Assembly (NCBI RefSeq): GCF_022179465.1
Contig: NZ_BPQV01000008.1
Span: forward strand, 124,001 to 188,000
Direction of reading: 5' to 3'
Source of the DNA: Methylobacterium organophilum
Lineage (GTDB): Bacteria > Pseudomonadota > Alphaproteobacteria > Rhizobiales > Beijerinckiaceae
DNA length: 64,000 nucleotides
The translations under genes and the position numbers were made by a program. Below, one piece after another: positions 1 to 8,959 of the stretch. The notes under the pieces were generated by a model. The model saw nothing but the letters and a program-made list of their open reading frames with translations, was not told where the DNA came from and searched no databases. The stretch's first letter is position 1, and the number at the start of each line of letters is the position of its first letter.

Positions 1-897
1 GGCGCCCAGGCGCTTCATCTTGGTCATCATGTGCGGCAGCACCGTCTCGGAGGACGAGGTGCCGAGCACGATCAGGAGCTCGTCCTTGATGTAGGCGAGG
101 AACTTGAAGATCGAGAAGCCAGAGAAGGCCGCAATAGCGCCGAGCACCACGAAGATGAACAGCAGCGAGGTGGTGTAGAAGGTGCCCACCAGCCAGGCGA
201 GGTCGATGACCTTGCCGATGCCGTACTGGCCGATGGTGAAGGCCATGGCGCCGAAGGCGCCCAGCGGCGCGAGCTTCACCACGATGCCGATGATGCGGAA
301 GAAGACCTGCCCCGCGGCGTCGATGCCGCGGGTAATGCCGGCGCCCTTCTCGCCCATGCCGGTCAGCACGACGCCCGTCAGGATCGCGATCAGCAGCACC
401 TGCAGCAGGTCGCCGCTGGCGAAGGCGTCGAAGAAGCTCTTCGGGATGATCGCCAGGATGTGGGCGACCGTGGAATCGGCGGCCGCCTTGCTGGCGTAGC
501 CCTCGACCGCCTTGGCATCGAGCTTGGTCGGATCGGCGGCGAAGCCGGCGCCCGGCTGGATCACCTCGCCGACGATGATGCCGATGAGCAGCGCGACGCT
601 CGAGACCACCTCGAAATAGATCAGGGCCTTCAAGCCGACGCGGCCGACCTTCTTGAGGTCGCCGATCGAGGCGATGCCGTGGACGATGGTGCAGAAGATG
701 ATCGGCGCGATCATCATCTTGATGAGCGCGATGAAGGCATCGCCGAGCCACTTCAGGGCCTTGCCCTGATCCGGATACAACCAGCCGACGAGAACGCCCA
801 GCACGATCGCGATCAGAACCTGGATGTAGAGGACCCGATACCAAGGAAGAGGTGCCGCCGGCGCGGGCGCGGCGTCGTGCGTTAGGGATTGGGTCAT
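1..897 (-). CDS. dctA: C4-dicarboxylate transporter DctA (3' end outside window)
   Basis: Inner-membrane symporter of the DAACS family that imports succinate, fumarate and malate with cations. The 299 visible residues begin [11 protein letters not shown] and then show [19 protein letters not shown], followed by helices containing [18 protein letters not shown] and the serine-rich [17 protein letters not shown] stretch that forms the hairpin and substrate region of this family. The stop codon lies left of position 1, so roughly the last third is missing. The ATG is preceded by GGCGAGGAAAC, a good ribosome site. It faces no adjacent gene on its upstream side and is probably monocistronic. Family DctA proteins are often under sigma-54 control, but I do not see a convincing -24/-12 element here. 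Confidence 0.93.
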   Translation of the reverse strand, partial: MTQSLTHDAAPAPAAPLPWYRVLYIQVLIAIVLGVLVGWLYPDQGKALKWLGDAFIALIKMMIAPIIFCTIVHGIASIGDLKKVGRVGLKALIYFEVVSSVALLIGIIVGEVIQPGAGFAADPTKLDAKAVEGYASKAAADSTVAHILAIIPKSFFDAFASGDLLQVLLIAILTGVVLTGMGEKGAGITRGIDAAGQVFFRIIGIVVKLAPLGAFGAMAFTIGQYGIGKVIDLAWLVGTFYTTSLLFIFVVLGAIAAFSGFSIFKFLAYIKDELLIVLGTSSSETVLPHMMTKMKRLGA

Positions 898-1322
898 GTT
901 TCCTCGCCGTGGCACGCTTGAGGCGCCGCCCTTATTCCCAAGGCGACTTGGACGCTAGCGGCTTTGCCACGACCGCTCAACGGTTGCTCGGTGGTTTGAC
1001 TTGAAGGTCACGCCCACTTGTCTGTCGAGAACGGGCAGGCGCCTCCTTTGCGCCACAATCGCTCGCGGCGCGCAGGAGAGGGGCAGGACGGGCGAGACCG
1101 CGGGATACGCACCCGAACGCCTCATTGCGCCGGGGGATGCACGGGCCTGGACCGGCGCCGGGCCAAGCGGGTCGCTTGAGGCGCGTGCGCTGTCCGGTGG
1201 CGGGCGGGCCTCGCTGGCGGGGCCGGCCGACTGTGCCTGAGCCGGCCCGGACGATCGCCCGGGCGCGGCTTCCTCCCGGCCTGAGCCCAGACCGGTCGTG
1301 ATCCGGGACAGAGCCCCGGGGA
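898..1322. other. Gene-free stretch upstream of dctA
   Basis: This 425-base interval separates the dctA start from the stop codon of the CYTH-like gene. Open frames in it have arginine/alanine-rich, family-less translations typical of high-GC noise. I see no tRNA, strong hairpin or repeat. The right end of the dctA promoter must lie in its left part, but no clear promoter consensus stands out. Confidence 0.6.
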
Positions 1323-2360
1323 TCAGCCCTGCGTGCGGCGGGGACGCACGGTCCAGCGCTCGAAGGAGGCGGCGACGTCGTCCTCCGCCGGGGGCGGCTC
1401 GGGCGAGCGGGGCTGCTGCAGAGCTGCGCCGAGGGCCTGGGACAGGCTCTCGATCACGTCGTCGATGCGCGCATCCTGGCTGCCGTTGGGGTTCGCCGGC
1501 CTGGCCTCGCCCTTCGCCTCGGCGGAGGCGCCATTCTGCTCGACCATCCGCTTGAGGGCATCGACCGCGTTGTCGCCCTCCAGCGCCTTCGGGGCCTCGT
1601 CCGGCTTCGGCGCCTCGGGAGCGGCCTCCTCGGCGACGGTCACCGGTTCCGGCGGCGCCGCCTCGGCGGGCTCCGGCGCCGCGGCAGCCGCCTCCGCGGG
1701 CTGGGGCGGCTCGGGTGCCGGCGGGACGGCACTGGCCAGTTCCGCAGCCTTGGCTTCCGCCGGCTTCGGCGCTTCGAACGGCCGCGTGGATTCCGGAGGC
1801 TTGGGCGGGGCGGACGGGGGCGGAGCGGGCGGCGGCCGCAGGCCGAAGCGCGGCTCGATCAGGTCGAGCACCGCCTCGAGGGCGGCGTTGCTCAGGCTCA
1901 CCTCGCCGGGTCTCGGCGGGCCCTGGAGGGCGATGGCGGAACGCTCGTAGGCCGCGTCGCTCGAGACCTCCTGGCCGAACCAGACCGGCGGCAGGAAGCC
2001 CCTGGCCTGATCCTCGTTGTCGAAGCGAACCCCGACCATATCGAGCCCGGCCGGCGTGGTGTAGCGATCGATCTGGGCCTCGCGGCCATTGCCGAGGGGG
2101 ATGGTGGTGCGCTCGTAGATCGCCTTGCCGGGGCAGACGTCGAGAAGCGCGTCGCCATGGGCGCGGGGCACCACGGTGCGCTCCTCGGGCGCGCCCGGCA
2201 CGGCGAGGATCAGGTGGCATTCCTGCCCCTCGATCCGCACCATCGAGGTGCGGCCGCCCTGGGGCGCGAAGAAACCCTCCGTCGTGCGGGTGCCGCCGCG
2301 CTCCTTGCGCAGCAGGCGCACCAGCGACGGGGCGATCAGGAAACGGCGAACCACACTCAT
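1323..2360 (-). CDS. CYTH-like domain protein with long Pro/Ala/Glu-rich C-terminal tail
   Basis: A 345-residue protein of unknown function. Residues 1-175 resemble a diverged CYTH (triphosphate tunnel) fold: VRRFLIAPSL at the N terminus, a strand SMVRIEGQECHLILAV, then YERTTIPLGNGREAQIDRY. The canonical ExExK metal/phosphate motif of CYTH enzymes is not intact, so catalysis is doubtful. From about residue 180 to 300 the chain is low complexity (PPPAPPPSAPPKPPES, then Ala/Pro/Glu repeats). It ends in a short region with IDDVIESLSQALGAALQQ and ASFERWTVRPRR. The start is the ATG at 2360, preceded by GGGAGGTCGACGCGT; an in-frame ATG 12 codons upstream lacks such a site. A second, intact CYTH gene lies at 19.8 kb. 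Family call is moderate. Confidence 0.6.
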   Translation of the reverse strand: MSVVRRFLIAPSLVRLLRKERGGTRTTEGFFAPQGGRTSMVRIEGQECHLILAVPGAPEERTVVPRAHGDALLDVCPGKAIYERTTIPLGNGREAQIDRYTTPAGLDMVGVRFDNEDQARGFLPPVWFGQEVSSDAAYERSAIALQGPPRPGEVSLSNAALEAVLDLIEPRFGLRPPPAPPPSAPPKPPESTRPFEAPKPAEAKAAELASAVPPAPEPPQPAEAAAAAPEPAEAAPPEPVTVAEEAAPEAPKPDEAPKALEGDNAVDALKRMVEQNGASAEAKGEARPANPNGSQDARIDDVIESLSQALGAALQQPRSPEPPPAEDDVAASFERWTVRPRRTQG

Positions 2361-2676
2361 ACGCGTCGACCTCCCGGAAGCCAGGCTCGTCCGCATGAGG
2401 CGGCGACCCCGGACGGCCGGAGCGGCGCCTCACGAAGGCACCGGCCCGGCAATCGTTCTGCGAACCGGCGGCGAAGACGCGCCGGAGGAGCACCTCCTCA
2501 AAGCCGATCGGCTCCCGGCAAGACCGGCGCGACGATACCGACGAAGAGGCGACCCGGGCATCGGGTAAGCGAAAAGGTGCCAAAATCAAGACCATGGCGG
2601 CCAGGTCTCAACCGCCATGGGCAACGTTACCGTCGTTTTACCACCAAAGGTGGTCCTCCGAGGGCGAAGTTCGGGC
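2361..2676. other. Gene-free stretch with a small perfect hairpin
   Basis: This 316-base gap lies between two leftward genes and contains no credible coding frame. At 2640-2654 there is a perfect inverted repeat, ACCACC-AAA-GGTGGT, just downstream of the msrB stop. It is not followed by a T-run on either strand, so it is not a standard intrinsic terminator. The promoter of the CYTH-like gene should lie in the right-hand part next to 2361; none is obvious. Confidence 0.5.
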
Positions 2677-3093
2677 TCAAGGTGTCTCCGGCTCGAAGGT
2701 CAGCGCCACGCCGTTCATGCAGTAGCGCAGGCCGGTCGGAGCCGGCCCGTCGTTGAAGACGTGGCCGAGATGGCCCTGGCAGCGGGCGCAATGGACCTCG
2801 GTGCGCACCATCCCGAAGCTGCGATCGGAGGTGGTCTCGACCGCCCCCTCCAGCGGCGCGAAGAAGCTCGGCCAGCCGCTGCCGGATTCGTACTTGGTCT
2901 GGGTCTCGAAGAGCGGCGCACCGCAGCCCGCGCAGAAGAAGGTGCCGGGACGCTTCTCGGCGTTGAGGCAGCTCGTGCCCGCCCGCTCCGTGCCGTGCTC
3001 GCGCAGCACCCGGTACTGTTCCGGCGTCAGCGCCTCGCGCCATTCGGCGTCGCTGCGCGCCTCCGGGGCGACGCTCGCTTCGGTTGCAGCCAT
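2677..3093 (-). CDS. msrB: Peptide-methionine (R)-S-oxide reductase MsrB
   Basis: Cytosolic enzyme that reduces methionine-R-sulfoxide in proteins back to methionine using thioredoxin. The 138-residue product carries the family signatures in order: paired zinc cysteines CAGCGAPLF and [12 protein letters not shown], the [13 protein letters not shown] segment and the catalytic-cysteine motif [10 protein letters not shown] near the C terminus. GTSCLN carries the cysteine normally placed to resolve the disulfide. Length is normal. The ATG at 3093 has GAGGAAC upstream. A periplasmic counterpart, MsrP, is encoded at 42.5 kb, and thioredoxin reductase at 39.9 kb. Confidence 0.96.
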   Translation of the reverse strand: MAATEASVAPEARSDAEWREALTPEQYRVLREHGTERAGTSCLNAEKRPGTFFCAGCGAPLFETQTKYESGSGWPSFFAPLEGAVETTSDRSFGMVRTEVHCARCQGHLGHVFNDGPAPTGLRYCMNGVALTFEPETP

Positions 3094-3170
3094 TGGGACG
3101 TTCCTCGTTTTTTGGTTGTCGCGGCTGGTATACCAGCCCCCGCGACCGGACACGAGCCTCGCGGGCCGGA

Positions 3171-4334
3171 TCAGGCTGCCGCGCCCACCGTATCCGCCAT
3201 GCGCGCGCCGCGCCGGCCCAGGGGCTGCTCCGGGCTCGTCGTGGAATCGCGCGCGGTCTGGTGCTCGATCTCGGCGTTGATCTCGCCGCCGAGCAGCACG
3301 ATCGTGGCGGAGATCCAGATCCAGGTCATGAAGCCGATCACGGCGCCGAGGGAGCCGTAGGTCTCGTTGTAATTGCCGAAATTGGCGACGTACCAGGAGA
3401 ACAGGATCGAGGCGGCGAGCCAGAGCAGCGCCGCCACCACGCTGCCCGCCCCGACCCAGCGCCAGCGCGCCCGCTCCCGGCTCGGGCCGTAGCGGTAGAG
3501 CACGGCCAGCCCGCCCAGCACCACCAGGAGCAGGACCGGCCAGCGCGCCATGGCGATGAGCCAGGCGCCGTCCCCCAGCCCGACGAAGTTGAACACCACC
3601 GGCAGCACCACGATGGCCGAGAGCGCGACGATCACGAAGACCAGGGCACCGATGGTGAAGGTGAGCGAGCGGATGTTGAGCCAGAAGAAGTTCCGCTTCT
3701 CCTCCTCCTCGTAGACGACGTTGAGCGCGTCGAACATCGCCTTCATCGCGGCGTTGGCGCTCCACAGCGACAGCGTCAGGCTCGTGAAGAAGGTGAGCCC
3801 CAGGGTGCCGCCGGGCTTGGCCGCGATGCGCTTCACCTGCTCGCCGATGATGTCGATGGCGCTCTGCGGCAGCACGCCCTGCATCGCCGTGAGGTGCTGG
3901 TTGATCGTGCTGACGTCGGCGACGAGGCCGTAGCAGGTCACCAGGGCGGCGACCGCCGGGAACAGCGAGAGCAGGGTGTAGAAGGTGACGCCCGCCGCCA
4001 CCGAGAGCACCCGGTCCTTGTTGAACTCCTGGTAGACGCGGAACAGGATGTCCTTCCAGCCCGGCGCGGGGATCTCGGTCGGGTGGTTGGCGAAGCGGCC
4101 CCGGTCGCCCTGCGTGGCGGCGACCCAGCGCGCGGCCTTGCCCTCGTGCGAATGGGCGCCGCCATTCTTCTCGCGGCCCTGCTCCGGCGGGGGGGCCGGC
4201 TCGGGCGCCTCCCCGGCCGCGCGCCTCGGCGCGAGCGCCAGGCCGATCACGGCGGCGCCGAGGAGCAGGGTCCAGAGGACGGAGCCGGGGGGCTGGCCGG
4301 CGGGATCGGAAGGCGGGGGCGCGGAGGGCGGCAT
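3171..4334 (-). CDS. YihY/BrkB family inner-membrane protein
   Basis: A 387-residue integral membrane protein of the YihY/virulence factor BrkB family, once misannotated as ribonuclease BN; its transport or other activity is not established. After a short N-terminal helix and a charged Pro-rich linker (to about residue 90), the conserved core begins [20 protein letters not shown]. It continues with [19 protein letters not shown], a helix at [20 protein letters not shown] and the final [29 protein letters not shown] signature. Six core transmembrane helices are visible. The C-terminal tail is short and hydrophilic. It lies 77 bases upstream of msrB on the same strand. Confidence 0.9.
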   Translation of the reverse strand: MPPSAPPPSDPAGQPPGSVLWTLLLGAAVIGLALAPRRAAGEAPEPAPPPEQGREKNGGAHSHEGKAARWVAATQGDRGRFANHPTEIPAPGWKDILFRVYQEFNKDRVLSVAAGVTFYTLLSLFPAVAALVTCYGLVADVSTINQHLTAMQGVLPQSAIDIIGEQVKRIAAKPGGTLGLTFFTSLTLSLWSANAAMKAMFDALNVVYEEEEKRNFFWLNIRSLTFTIGALVFVIVALSAIVVLPVVFNFVGLGDGAWLIAMARWPVLLLVVLGGLAVLYRYGPSRERARWRWVGAGSVVAALLWLAASILFSWYVANFGNYNETYGSLGAVIGFMTWIWISATIVLLGGEINAEIEHQTARDSTTSPEQPLGRRGARMADTVGAAA

Positions 4335-4441
4335 CGGGCGGTCGGCGAGAGGTCACCACCCGGATCCGGGCGGCGCAACTCAACGTGGCCCAGGCTTGGC
4401 CGTTCCAGCGCTCCGCGGCCGGGACCCTGGCAACGGCCCAA

Positions 4442-5962
4442 TTATTGGCTGTAGAGGTCTTTGTGTTGCTCGCGCAGGAGGTTCTTCTGCACCTTGCCCA
4501 TGGTGTTGCGCGGCAATTCGCGGGCGAAGAGCACCCGCTTGGGCACCTTGAAGCGGGCGAGTCGTCCCTCCAGAGCCCGCAGCAGAGCCGCCTCGTCGGG
4601 GGCGTTCTCGCCGGCCACGACGACGGCGGTGACGCCCTCGCCGAAATCCGCATGCGGCAGGCCGATCACCGCGGATTCGACCACCCCCGGCAGGGCGTCG
4701 ATCTCGGTCTCGACCTCCTTCGGATAGACGTTGTAGCCCCCGGTGATGATGAGGTCCTTGCCGCGCCCGACGATGTGGACATAGCCGTCCCGGTCGATCA
4801 GCCCGAGATCGCCGGTGATGAAGTAGCCGTCGGTCTTGAACTCGGCGGCGGTCTTCTCGGGCAGGCGCCAGTAGCCCTTGAACACGTTCGGCCCCTTCAC
4901 CTCGATCATGCCGACGGCGCCCTCGCCCTTGGCCTCGCCGGTCTCCGGGTCGACCACCCGCAGGGCGACGCCCGGCAGGGGGAAGCCGACCGTGCCCGGC
5001 ACCCGCGCCCCCTCGTAGGGGTTCGAGGTGTTCATGTTGGTCTCGGTCATGCCGTAGCGCTCGAGGATGGCGTGGCCCGTCCGCTCCGACCACTCCCGAT
5101 GCGTCTCGGCCAGAAGCGGCGCCGAGCCGGAGACGAACAGGCGCATATGGGCCGTGGCCTCCCGGGTCAGGCCGGGCTCCTTGAGGAGGCGGGTGTAGAA
5201 GGTCGGCACGCCCATCATCGCCGTGGCCCGCGGCATCACCGCGAGGATCTGCTTCGGGTCGAGCTTCGGCAGGAACAGCATCGAGCCGCCGGTGGCGAGC
5301 ACCGTGTTCGTCGCCACGAACAGGCCGTGGGTGTGGAAGACCGGAAGCGCGTGGATCAGCACGTCCCCGGCGGTGAAGCGCCAGTACTGGGCGAGCGTCA
5401 GCGCGTTCGAGGCGAGGTTGTCGTGGCTCAGCATGGCGCCCTTGGAGCGCCCGGTCGTGCCCGAGGTGTAGAGGATCGCCGCGAGATCGTCCGGCCCGCG
5501 GGGCACGTCCGCGACATCGCCGTCCGCCGCATCCGCCGCCTCGGCGAGGCTGCCGCGGCCCGCGGCGTCGAGGGTGCGGACCACCGGGACGCCCGCCTGC
5601 CGGGCGACCTCGGACAAGGCCTCCAGCCGGGCGGGATCGCACACGAACAGGGCCGGCTCGGCATCGCCGAGGAAATAGGCGATCTCCGGCCCGGTATAGG
5701 CGGTGTTGAGGGGCAGGAAGACCGCCCCCGCCCGCACGGCGCCGAGATAGAGGAAGATCACCTCCGGGCTCTTCTCGACCTGCACGGCGACGCGGGCGCC
5801 GGGCGTCACGCCGAGGGCCGCCAGGGCGGCGGCATAGGCGCCGGAGCGGGCGATCAGGTCGGCATAGGACCAGCGGCGCCCGTCCGGCGTCTCGATCACC
5901 GTCCGCGCCGCGGGGTCCTCCGGCAGATGGGTGCGGACGAGGTCGAACAGGTGGTTGGCCAT
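4442..5962 (-). CDS. matB: Malonyl-CoA synthetase (MatB-type acyl-AMP ligase)
   Basis: ANL-superfamily ligase predicted to convert malonate, ATP and CoA to malonyl-CoA by way of malonyl-AMP. Its 506 residues include the P-loop-like [18 protein letters not shown], the adenylate motif [28 protein letters not shown], the hinge region [22 protein letters not shown] and the C-terminal catalytic lysine in NTMGKVQKN. The [13 protein letters not shown] context is the one seen in rhizobial MatB rather than in acetyl-CoA or long-chain enzymes. No malonyl-CoA decarboxylase (matA) or malonate transporter is adjacent, so here it may supply malonyl-CoA for biosynthesis or clear free malonate. Substrate assignment is by family resemblance. 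Confidence 0.87.
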   Translation of the reverse strand: MANHLFDLVRTHLPEDPAARTVIETPDGRRWSYADLIARSGAYAAALAALGVTPGARVAVQVEKSPEVIFLYLGAVRAGAVFLPLNTAYTGPEIAYFLGDAEPALFVCDPARLEALSEVARQAGVPVVRTLDAAGRGSLAEAADAADGDVADVPRGPDDLAAILYTSGTTGRSKGAMLSHDNLASNALTLAQYWRFTAGDVLIHALPVFHTHGLFVATNTVLATGGSMLFLPKLDPKQILAVMPRATAMMGVPTFYTRLLKEPGLTREATAHMRLFVSGSAPLLAETHREWSERTGHAILERYGMTETNMNTSNPYEGARVPGTVGFPLPGVALRVVDPETGEAKGEGAVGMIEVKGPNVFKGYWRLPEKTAAEFKTDGYFITGDLGLIDRDGYVHIVGRGKDLIITGGYNVYPKEVETEIDALPGVVESAVIGLPHADFGEGVTAVVVAGENAPDEAALLRALEGRLARFKVPKRVLFARELPRNTMGKVQKNLLREQHKDLYSQ

Positions 5963-6004
5963 GGCGTCGTTTCTTCTGTCTGGGGCCGGGCGGCGCGGAT
6001 CGTC

Positions 6005-6463
6005 TCAGCCGCGCGGGATGCGGCCGACCGAGCAGAGCGTGCGCAGAGCCCCGGCGCTGTCGGTGTAGCAGCTCGCCGACCAGCCGTTCTGCTGGATGAA
6101 GGACTTGCGGCGCTCGGCCAGCGCCGTCTCGTAGGCCTTGACCAGGGCCGCCTGCACGGCGGCCGCGGGCTCGCCGACCACGAGCTCCCCGGCGATGGTC
6201 AGCTCGCGGAAGAACTCGGCCGAGGGCGCCGGATCGCCGGAGGAGGCCTGCACGATCGGCTCGGCCCGGCAGGTCAGGTCGAGCCTGACCCCGCTCGCGG
6301 CCCGCACGTCGATGCTCGGGCCGACCCTTTTGCCGACCTTGCGCGCCCCCGTCGCCGCGGCGATCCGCTGGGCGAGCCCGTCGCATTCGTCGGCGCGCGC
6401 GGCCGGGGCGAGGGCCGAAACGGCGCAGAGAAGGCAGAGCAGGGCGAGGACGGGGCGCGACAT
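6005..6463 (-). CDS. Small exported protein of unknown function
   Basis: A 152-residue protein with a clear Sec signal peptide: a short start, then [20 protein letters not shown] with cleavage after the alanine-rich end. The mature part has three cysteines (ADECDGL, LTCRAE, ASCYTD) plus one in TLCSVGRIP, so two disulfides in the periplasm are possible. I recognise no family. It lies 42 bases upstream of matB on the same strand and may be co-transcribed with it. It is divergent from the collagen-like gene, sharing the 6464-6617 interval. Confidence 0.75.
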   Translation of the reverse strand: MSRPVLALLCLLCAVSALAPAARADECDGLAQRIAAATGARKVGKRVGPSIDVRAASGVRLDLTCRAEPIVQASSGDPAPSAEFFRELTIAGELVVGEPAAAVQAALVKAYETALAERRKSFIQQNGWSASCYTDSAGALRTLCSVGRIPRG

Positions 6464-6617
6464 GGCGGCACATTTACTCCCGCTTCGTGCGAAGTCGAGC
6501 GGATGTGCGGGGGCGCGGCTCGGCCGGCCGGCCGGGCTTGACCCTGGCGCAAGCGGGACCACAAGGTCCGGCCCGCCGCGCCGACAGCCCCGACGGCGCC
6601 CCGGAGGAGACGAGCGG

Positions 6618-7424
6618 ATGCGTGCCAGGACGGCCACCAGGATCGTAGCGGTGATGGTCGGCGCCCTCTCCCTCGCGCTTCCCGCAAGCGGCGCTTCCGC
6701 CCAGACGCCGGCCGCGCAGACGTCTGTCGCCGAGGCCCCGCAGCCGAGCCCAGCCGCCTCCGCGAAGCCGGCCCGGCGGCGGCCGCAGACGCCGGCCCAG
6801 CCCATCATGGTCTACGACGCCCGCATCGAGGCGGGGGACCTGCGCATCTCCGGCAGCGTGCGCAAGGGCGGGATCGTGGTGGTGCTCGACGAGGACATCT
6901 CGGTCATGGCCGACAGCCGCGGCCGCTTCCTGTTCAAGCTGCCCTACCGGCCCGCGACCTGCGTCGCCACGCTGAAGGCGGAGGAGGACGAGCGCGAGGC
7001 CGTGATCGCCAATTGCGCCCCGGAAGGCCAGGCCGGGCCGAAGGGCGAGCCGGGGCCGACCGGCCCGCAGGGCCTGCCCGGCGAGAAGGGACCGCAGGGC
7101 GAGGCCGGACCGGCCGGCGCCCCGGGACCGGCCGGTCCGCCCGGCCCCGCGGGTGAGGCGGGGCCGAAGGGCGAACCGGGCACGAAGGGCGAGCCGGGAC
7201 CGGCCGGGGAGAAGGCGGAGGCGCCCCCCGCCGCGACGCTCCTGCGCGTCCTGCGCAAGGAGAGCTGCTCCCAGGGCGGCTGCGAGGTCACCTGCGAGAG
7301 CGGCGAGATCCTCGCCTCAGCCCATTGCCTGCGGAGCGGCAGCCCGGTCTTCGGCGAGGGCGGCGCCGGCGCGCGCTGCCCCGGCGACAGCGCCGGCATG
7401 GTCGGGATCTGCACGAAGCCCTGA
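6618..7424 (+). CDS. Secreted collagen-like repeat protein
   Basis: A 268-residue exported protein. A signal peptide ([20 protein letters not shown]) is followed by a Pro/Ala/Gln linker. Residues about 65-135 form a compact region ([30 protein letters not shown]). Then come 21 uninterrupted Gly-X-Y triplets at residues 137-199 (for example [18 protein letters not shown]). A cysteine-rich C-terminal domain with six cysteines, including [15 protein letters not shown], closes the protein and could act as a trimerisation or adhesion cap. The ATG at 6618 has GGAGG eight to nine bases upstream. Bacterial collagen-like proteins usually form triple helices at the cell surface; the role here is unknown. 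Confidence 0.85.
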   Translation: MRARTATRIVAVMVGALSLALPASGASAQTPAAQTSVAEAPQPSPAASAKPARRRPQTPAQPIMVYDARIEAGDLRISGSVRKGGIVVVLDEDISVMADSRGRFLFKLPYRPATCVATLKAEEDEREAVIANCAPEGQAGPKGEPGPTGPQGLPGEKGPQGEAGPAGAPGPAGPPGPAGEAGPKGEPGTKGEPGPAGEKAEAPPAATLLRVLRKESCSQGGCEVTCESGEILASAHCLRSGSPVFGEGGAGARCPGDSAGMVGICTKP

Positions 7425-7460
7425 AGCGGCCGAACTCGAATACTTCGGTCTCCGCGCATC

Positions 7461-7486
7461 CCCTCGCCCCGCTTGCGGGGAGAGGG
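7461..7486. repeat. GC-rich hairpin between convergent genes (REP-like)
   Basis: Arms CCCTCGCCCCGC (7461-7472) and GCGGGGAGAGGG (7475-7486) pair with a single mismatch around a TT loop. It sits between the convergent collagen-like and flavoprotein genes. There is no T-run, so it may act as a transcription block or be one copy of a dispersed palindromic element. Copy number cannot be judged from one window. Confidence 0.55.
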
Positions 7487-7494
7487 GGCGCCGC

Positions 7495-8748
7495 TCAACG
7501 CTCCGTCATCGATGGATTGCGGGACCACCCCCGCTCCCCGAGCCACCCGATCAGGCCCGCCGCCGCCGCGCGGCCGGTGGCGAAGGAAGCCTGGAGCAGG
7601 TAGCCGCCGGTCGGGGCCTCCCAGTCGAGCATCTCGCCGGCCACGAAGGTGCCCGGCCGGCTCCGCAGCATGAAGCGGGCGTCGAGCCCGGCGAAGGCGA
7701 CGCCGCCCGCCGTGGAGATCGCCCGCGCGATCGGGCGCGGGCCGGTGAGGCGCAGGGGCGCCGCCTTGATGCAGCGGGCGAGTGCTTTCGCCTCGGAGGG
7801 CAGCGCCACGCCATGCGCCTCGCGCAGCAGGGCGGCCGCCACGGGATCGAGGCCGGCGCCCTTGCGCAGCCGGTTGCTCGCGGATTGCCCCGCCTTGCCC
7901 GCGGCGAGCCGGGCCGCGAGGGTGTCGCGGTCGAGATCCGGCCGCAGATCGAGGGTGAGGCAAGCCGCCCCCTCGCGGGCGATCGCCTCCCGGATCGGGC
8001 GGGACAGGGCGTAGATCGCCCCGCCCTCGATGCCCTCGGCCGTCACCACCGCCTCGCCGAGCAGGCGGGTGCCTTCGAAGGCGAAGCCGACCCGCTTGAG
8101 CGGCGCCCCGGCGAAGCGCTCGGCCATGTGGGCGGACCAGGGGACCGTGAAGCCGACATTGGCCGGCGTGAGGGGAGAGACGGGCACGCCACCCTCTTCC
8201 AGGAGCGGCACCCAGGCCCCGTCCGAGCCGAGCCGGGGCCAGCTCGCCCCGCCCAGCGCCAGAAGCACGGCCCGGGGGCGGCAGGCGATCGCTCCCTCCG
8301 GGGTCGCGAAAGTGAGCGCTTCCGCGTCCCAGGCCACCAGGCGGTGGCGCGGGCGCAGGGACACACCGAGGCCGGCGAGCCGGGCGAGCCAGGCCCGCAG
8401 CAGCGGCGAGGCCTTGAAGCTCCGCGGGAAGACGCGTCCGCTCGACCCGACGAAGGTCGGCTGCCCGAGACCCTCGCACCAGTCCCGCAGGGCCTCGGGC
8501 GGGAAGGCCTCGATCGCCGCGGCGAGGCGGGGCTCGGCCGGGTGGTAGCGGGCGAGGAAGGCAGGCAGCGCCTCGCTGTGGGTGAGGTTGAGGCCGCCGC
8601 GCCCGGCGATCAGCAACTTGCGGCCGAGCGACGGCATCCGCTCGTAGACCGTGACGGGAAGGCCCGCCCCGGCCAGCAGCTCGGCGGCGGCGAGCCCCGC
8701 CGGGCCGCCCCCCACCACCGCGATCCGATCGTCCCCGTCATCAGCCAT
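7495..8748 (-). CDS. NAD(P)/FAD-dependent oxidoreductase, BaiN/HI0933 (TIGR03862-like) family
   Basis: A 417-residue cytosolic flavoprotein. The N terminus has the dinucleotide fold IAVVGGGPAGLAAAELLAGAG followed by SLGRKLLIAGRGGLNLTHSE, the hallmark of the HI0933/YhiN group. Later come LLALGGASWPRLGSDGAW and the C-terminal FAD motif TFVAGEMLDWEAPTGGYLLQ, seen in the alphaproteobacterial TIGR03862 subset. The physiological substrate of this subset is not known. It is convergent with the collagen-like gene and divergent from terC. Confidence 0.9.
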   Translation of the reverse strand: MADDGDDRIAVVGGGPAGLAAAELLAGAGLPVTVYERMPSLGRKLLIAGRGGLNLTHSEALPAFLARYHPAEPRLAAAIEAFPPEALRDWCEGLGQPTFVGSSGRVFPRSFKASPLLRAWLARLAGLGVSLRPRHRLVAWDAEALTFATPEGAIACRPRAVLLALGGASWPRLGSDGAWVPLLEEGGVPVSPLTPANVGFTVPWSAHMAERFAGAPLKRVGFAFEGTRLLGEAVVTAEGIEGGAIYALSRPIREAIAREGAACLTLDLRPDLDRDTLAARLAAGKAGQSASNRLRKGAGLDPVAAALLREAHGVALPSEAKALARCIKAAPLRLTGPRPIARAISTAGGVAFAGLDARFMLRSRPGTFVAGEMLDWEAPTGGYLLQASFATGRAAAAGLIGWLGERGWSRNPSMTER

Positions 8749-8862
8749 GGCGGCGGGAGGCCGCAGGACGGCGCGCCTGTCAAGGCGAAACCGCCGGCCG
8801 GGCTGTCACGCGGCGCCGGGGACCGGCCTTGATTCAGCACGAATCCGGGAATAACTGCCCGC

Positions 8863-8927
8863 CATCGGCTGCGGGCCCCTCTGGCGGGGCGCAGGTTCTC
8901 CTGCGCCACGTGATGTCGGAGCCGATG
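8863..8927 (+). promoter_or_regulatory. Structured 5' leader of terC (candidate riboswitch or other RNA element)
   Basis: An outer stem pairs CATCGGCT (8863-8870) with AGCCGATG (8920-8927) perfectly. It encloses a perfect 8-bp hairpin, GGCGCAGG-TTCT-CCTGCGCC (8888-8907). The outer stem ends 32 bases before the terC ATG. Several TerC/Alx-family genes in other bacteria are controlled by the manganese-sensing yybP-ykoY riboswitch. The conserved GGGGAGUAG-type core of that class is not evident here, so the class is unassigned. Confidence 0.45.
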
Positions 8928-8959
8928 CTCTCTTCCCCGAGGCATCCCCGCGTCCCGAC

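Noticed and set aside
898-1000. Sigma-54 promoter for dctA
   Set aside because: TGGCA-like sequence is present on the minus strand but the -12 GC element is out of spacing and TTGC is absent.
1001-1240. 79-codon frame upstream of dctA as a small gene
   Set aside because: No ribosome site, no hydrophobic or domain pattern, composition of random high-GC sequence.
2640-2654. Intrinsic terminator of msrB
   Set aside because: Perfect 6-bp hairpin but no T-run on the strand read from msrB.
8863-8927. Canonical yybP-ykoY manganese riboswitch
   Set aside because: Gene context fits, but the conserved core sequence was not found; reported only as an unassigned structured leader.
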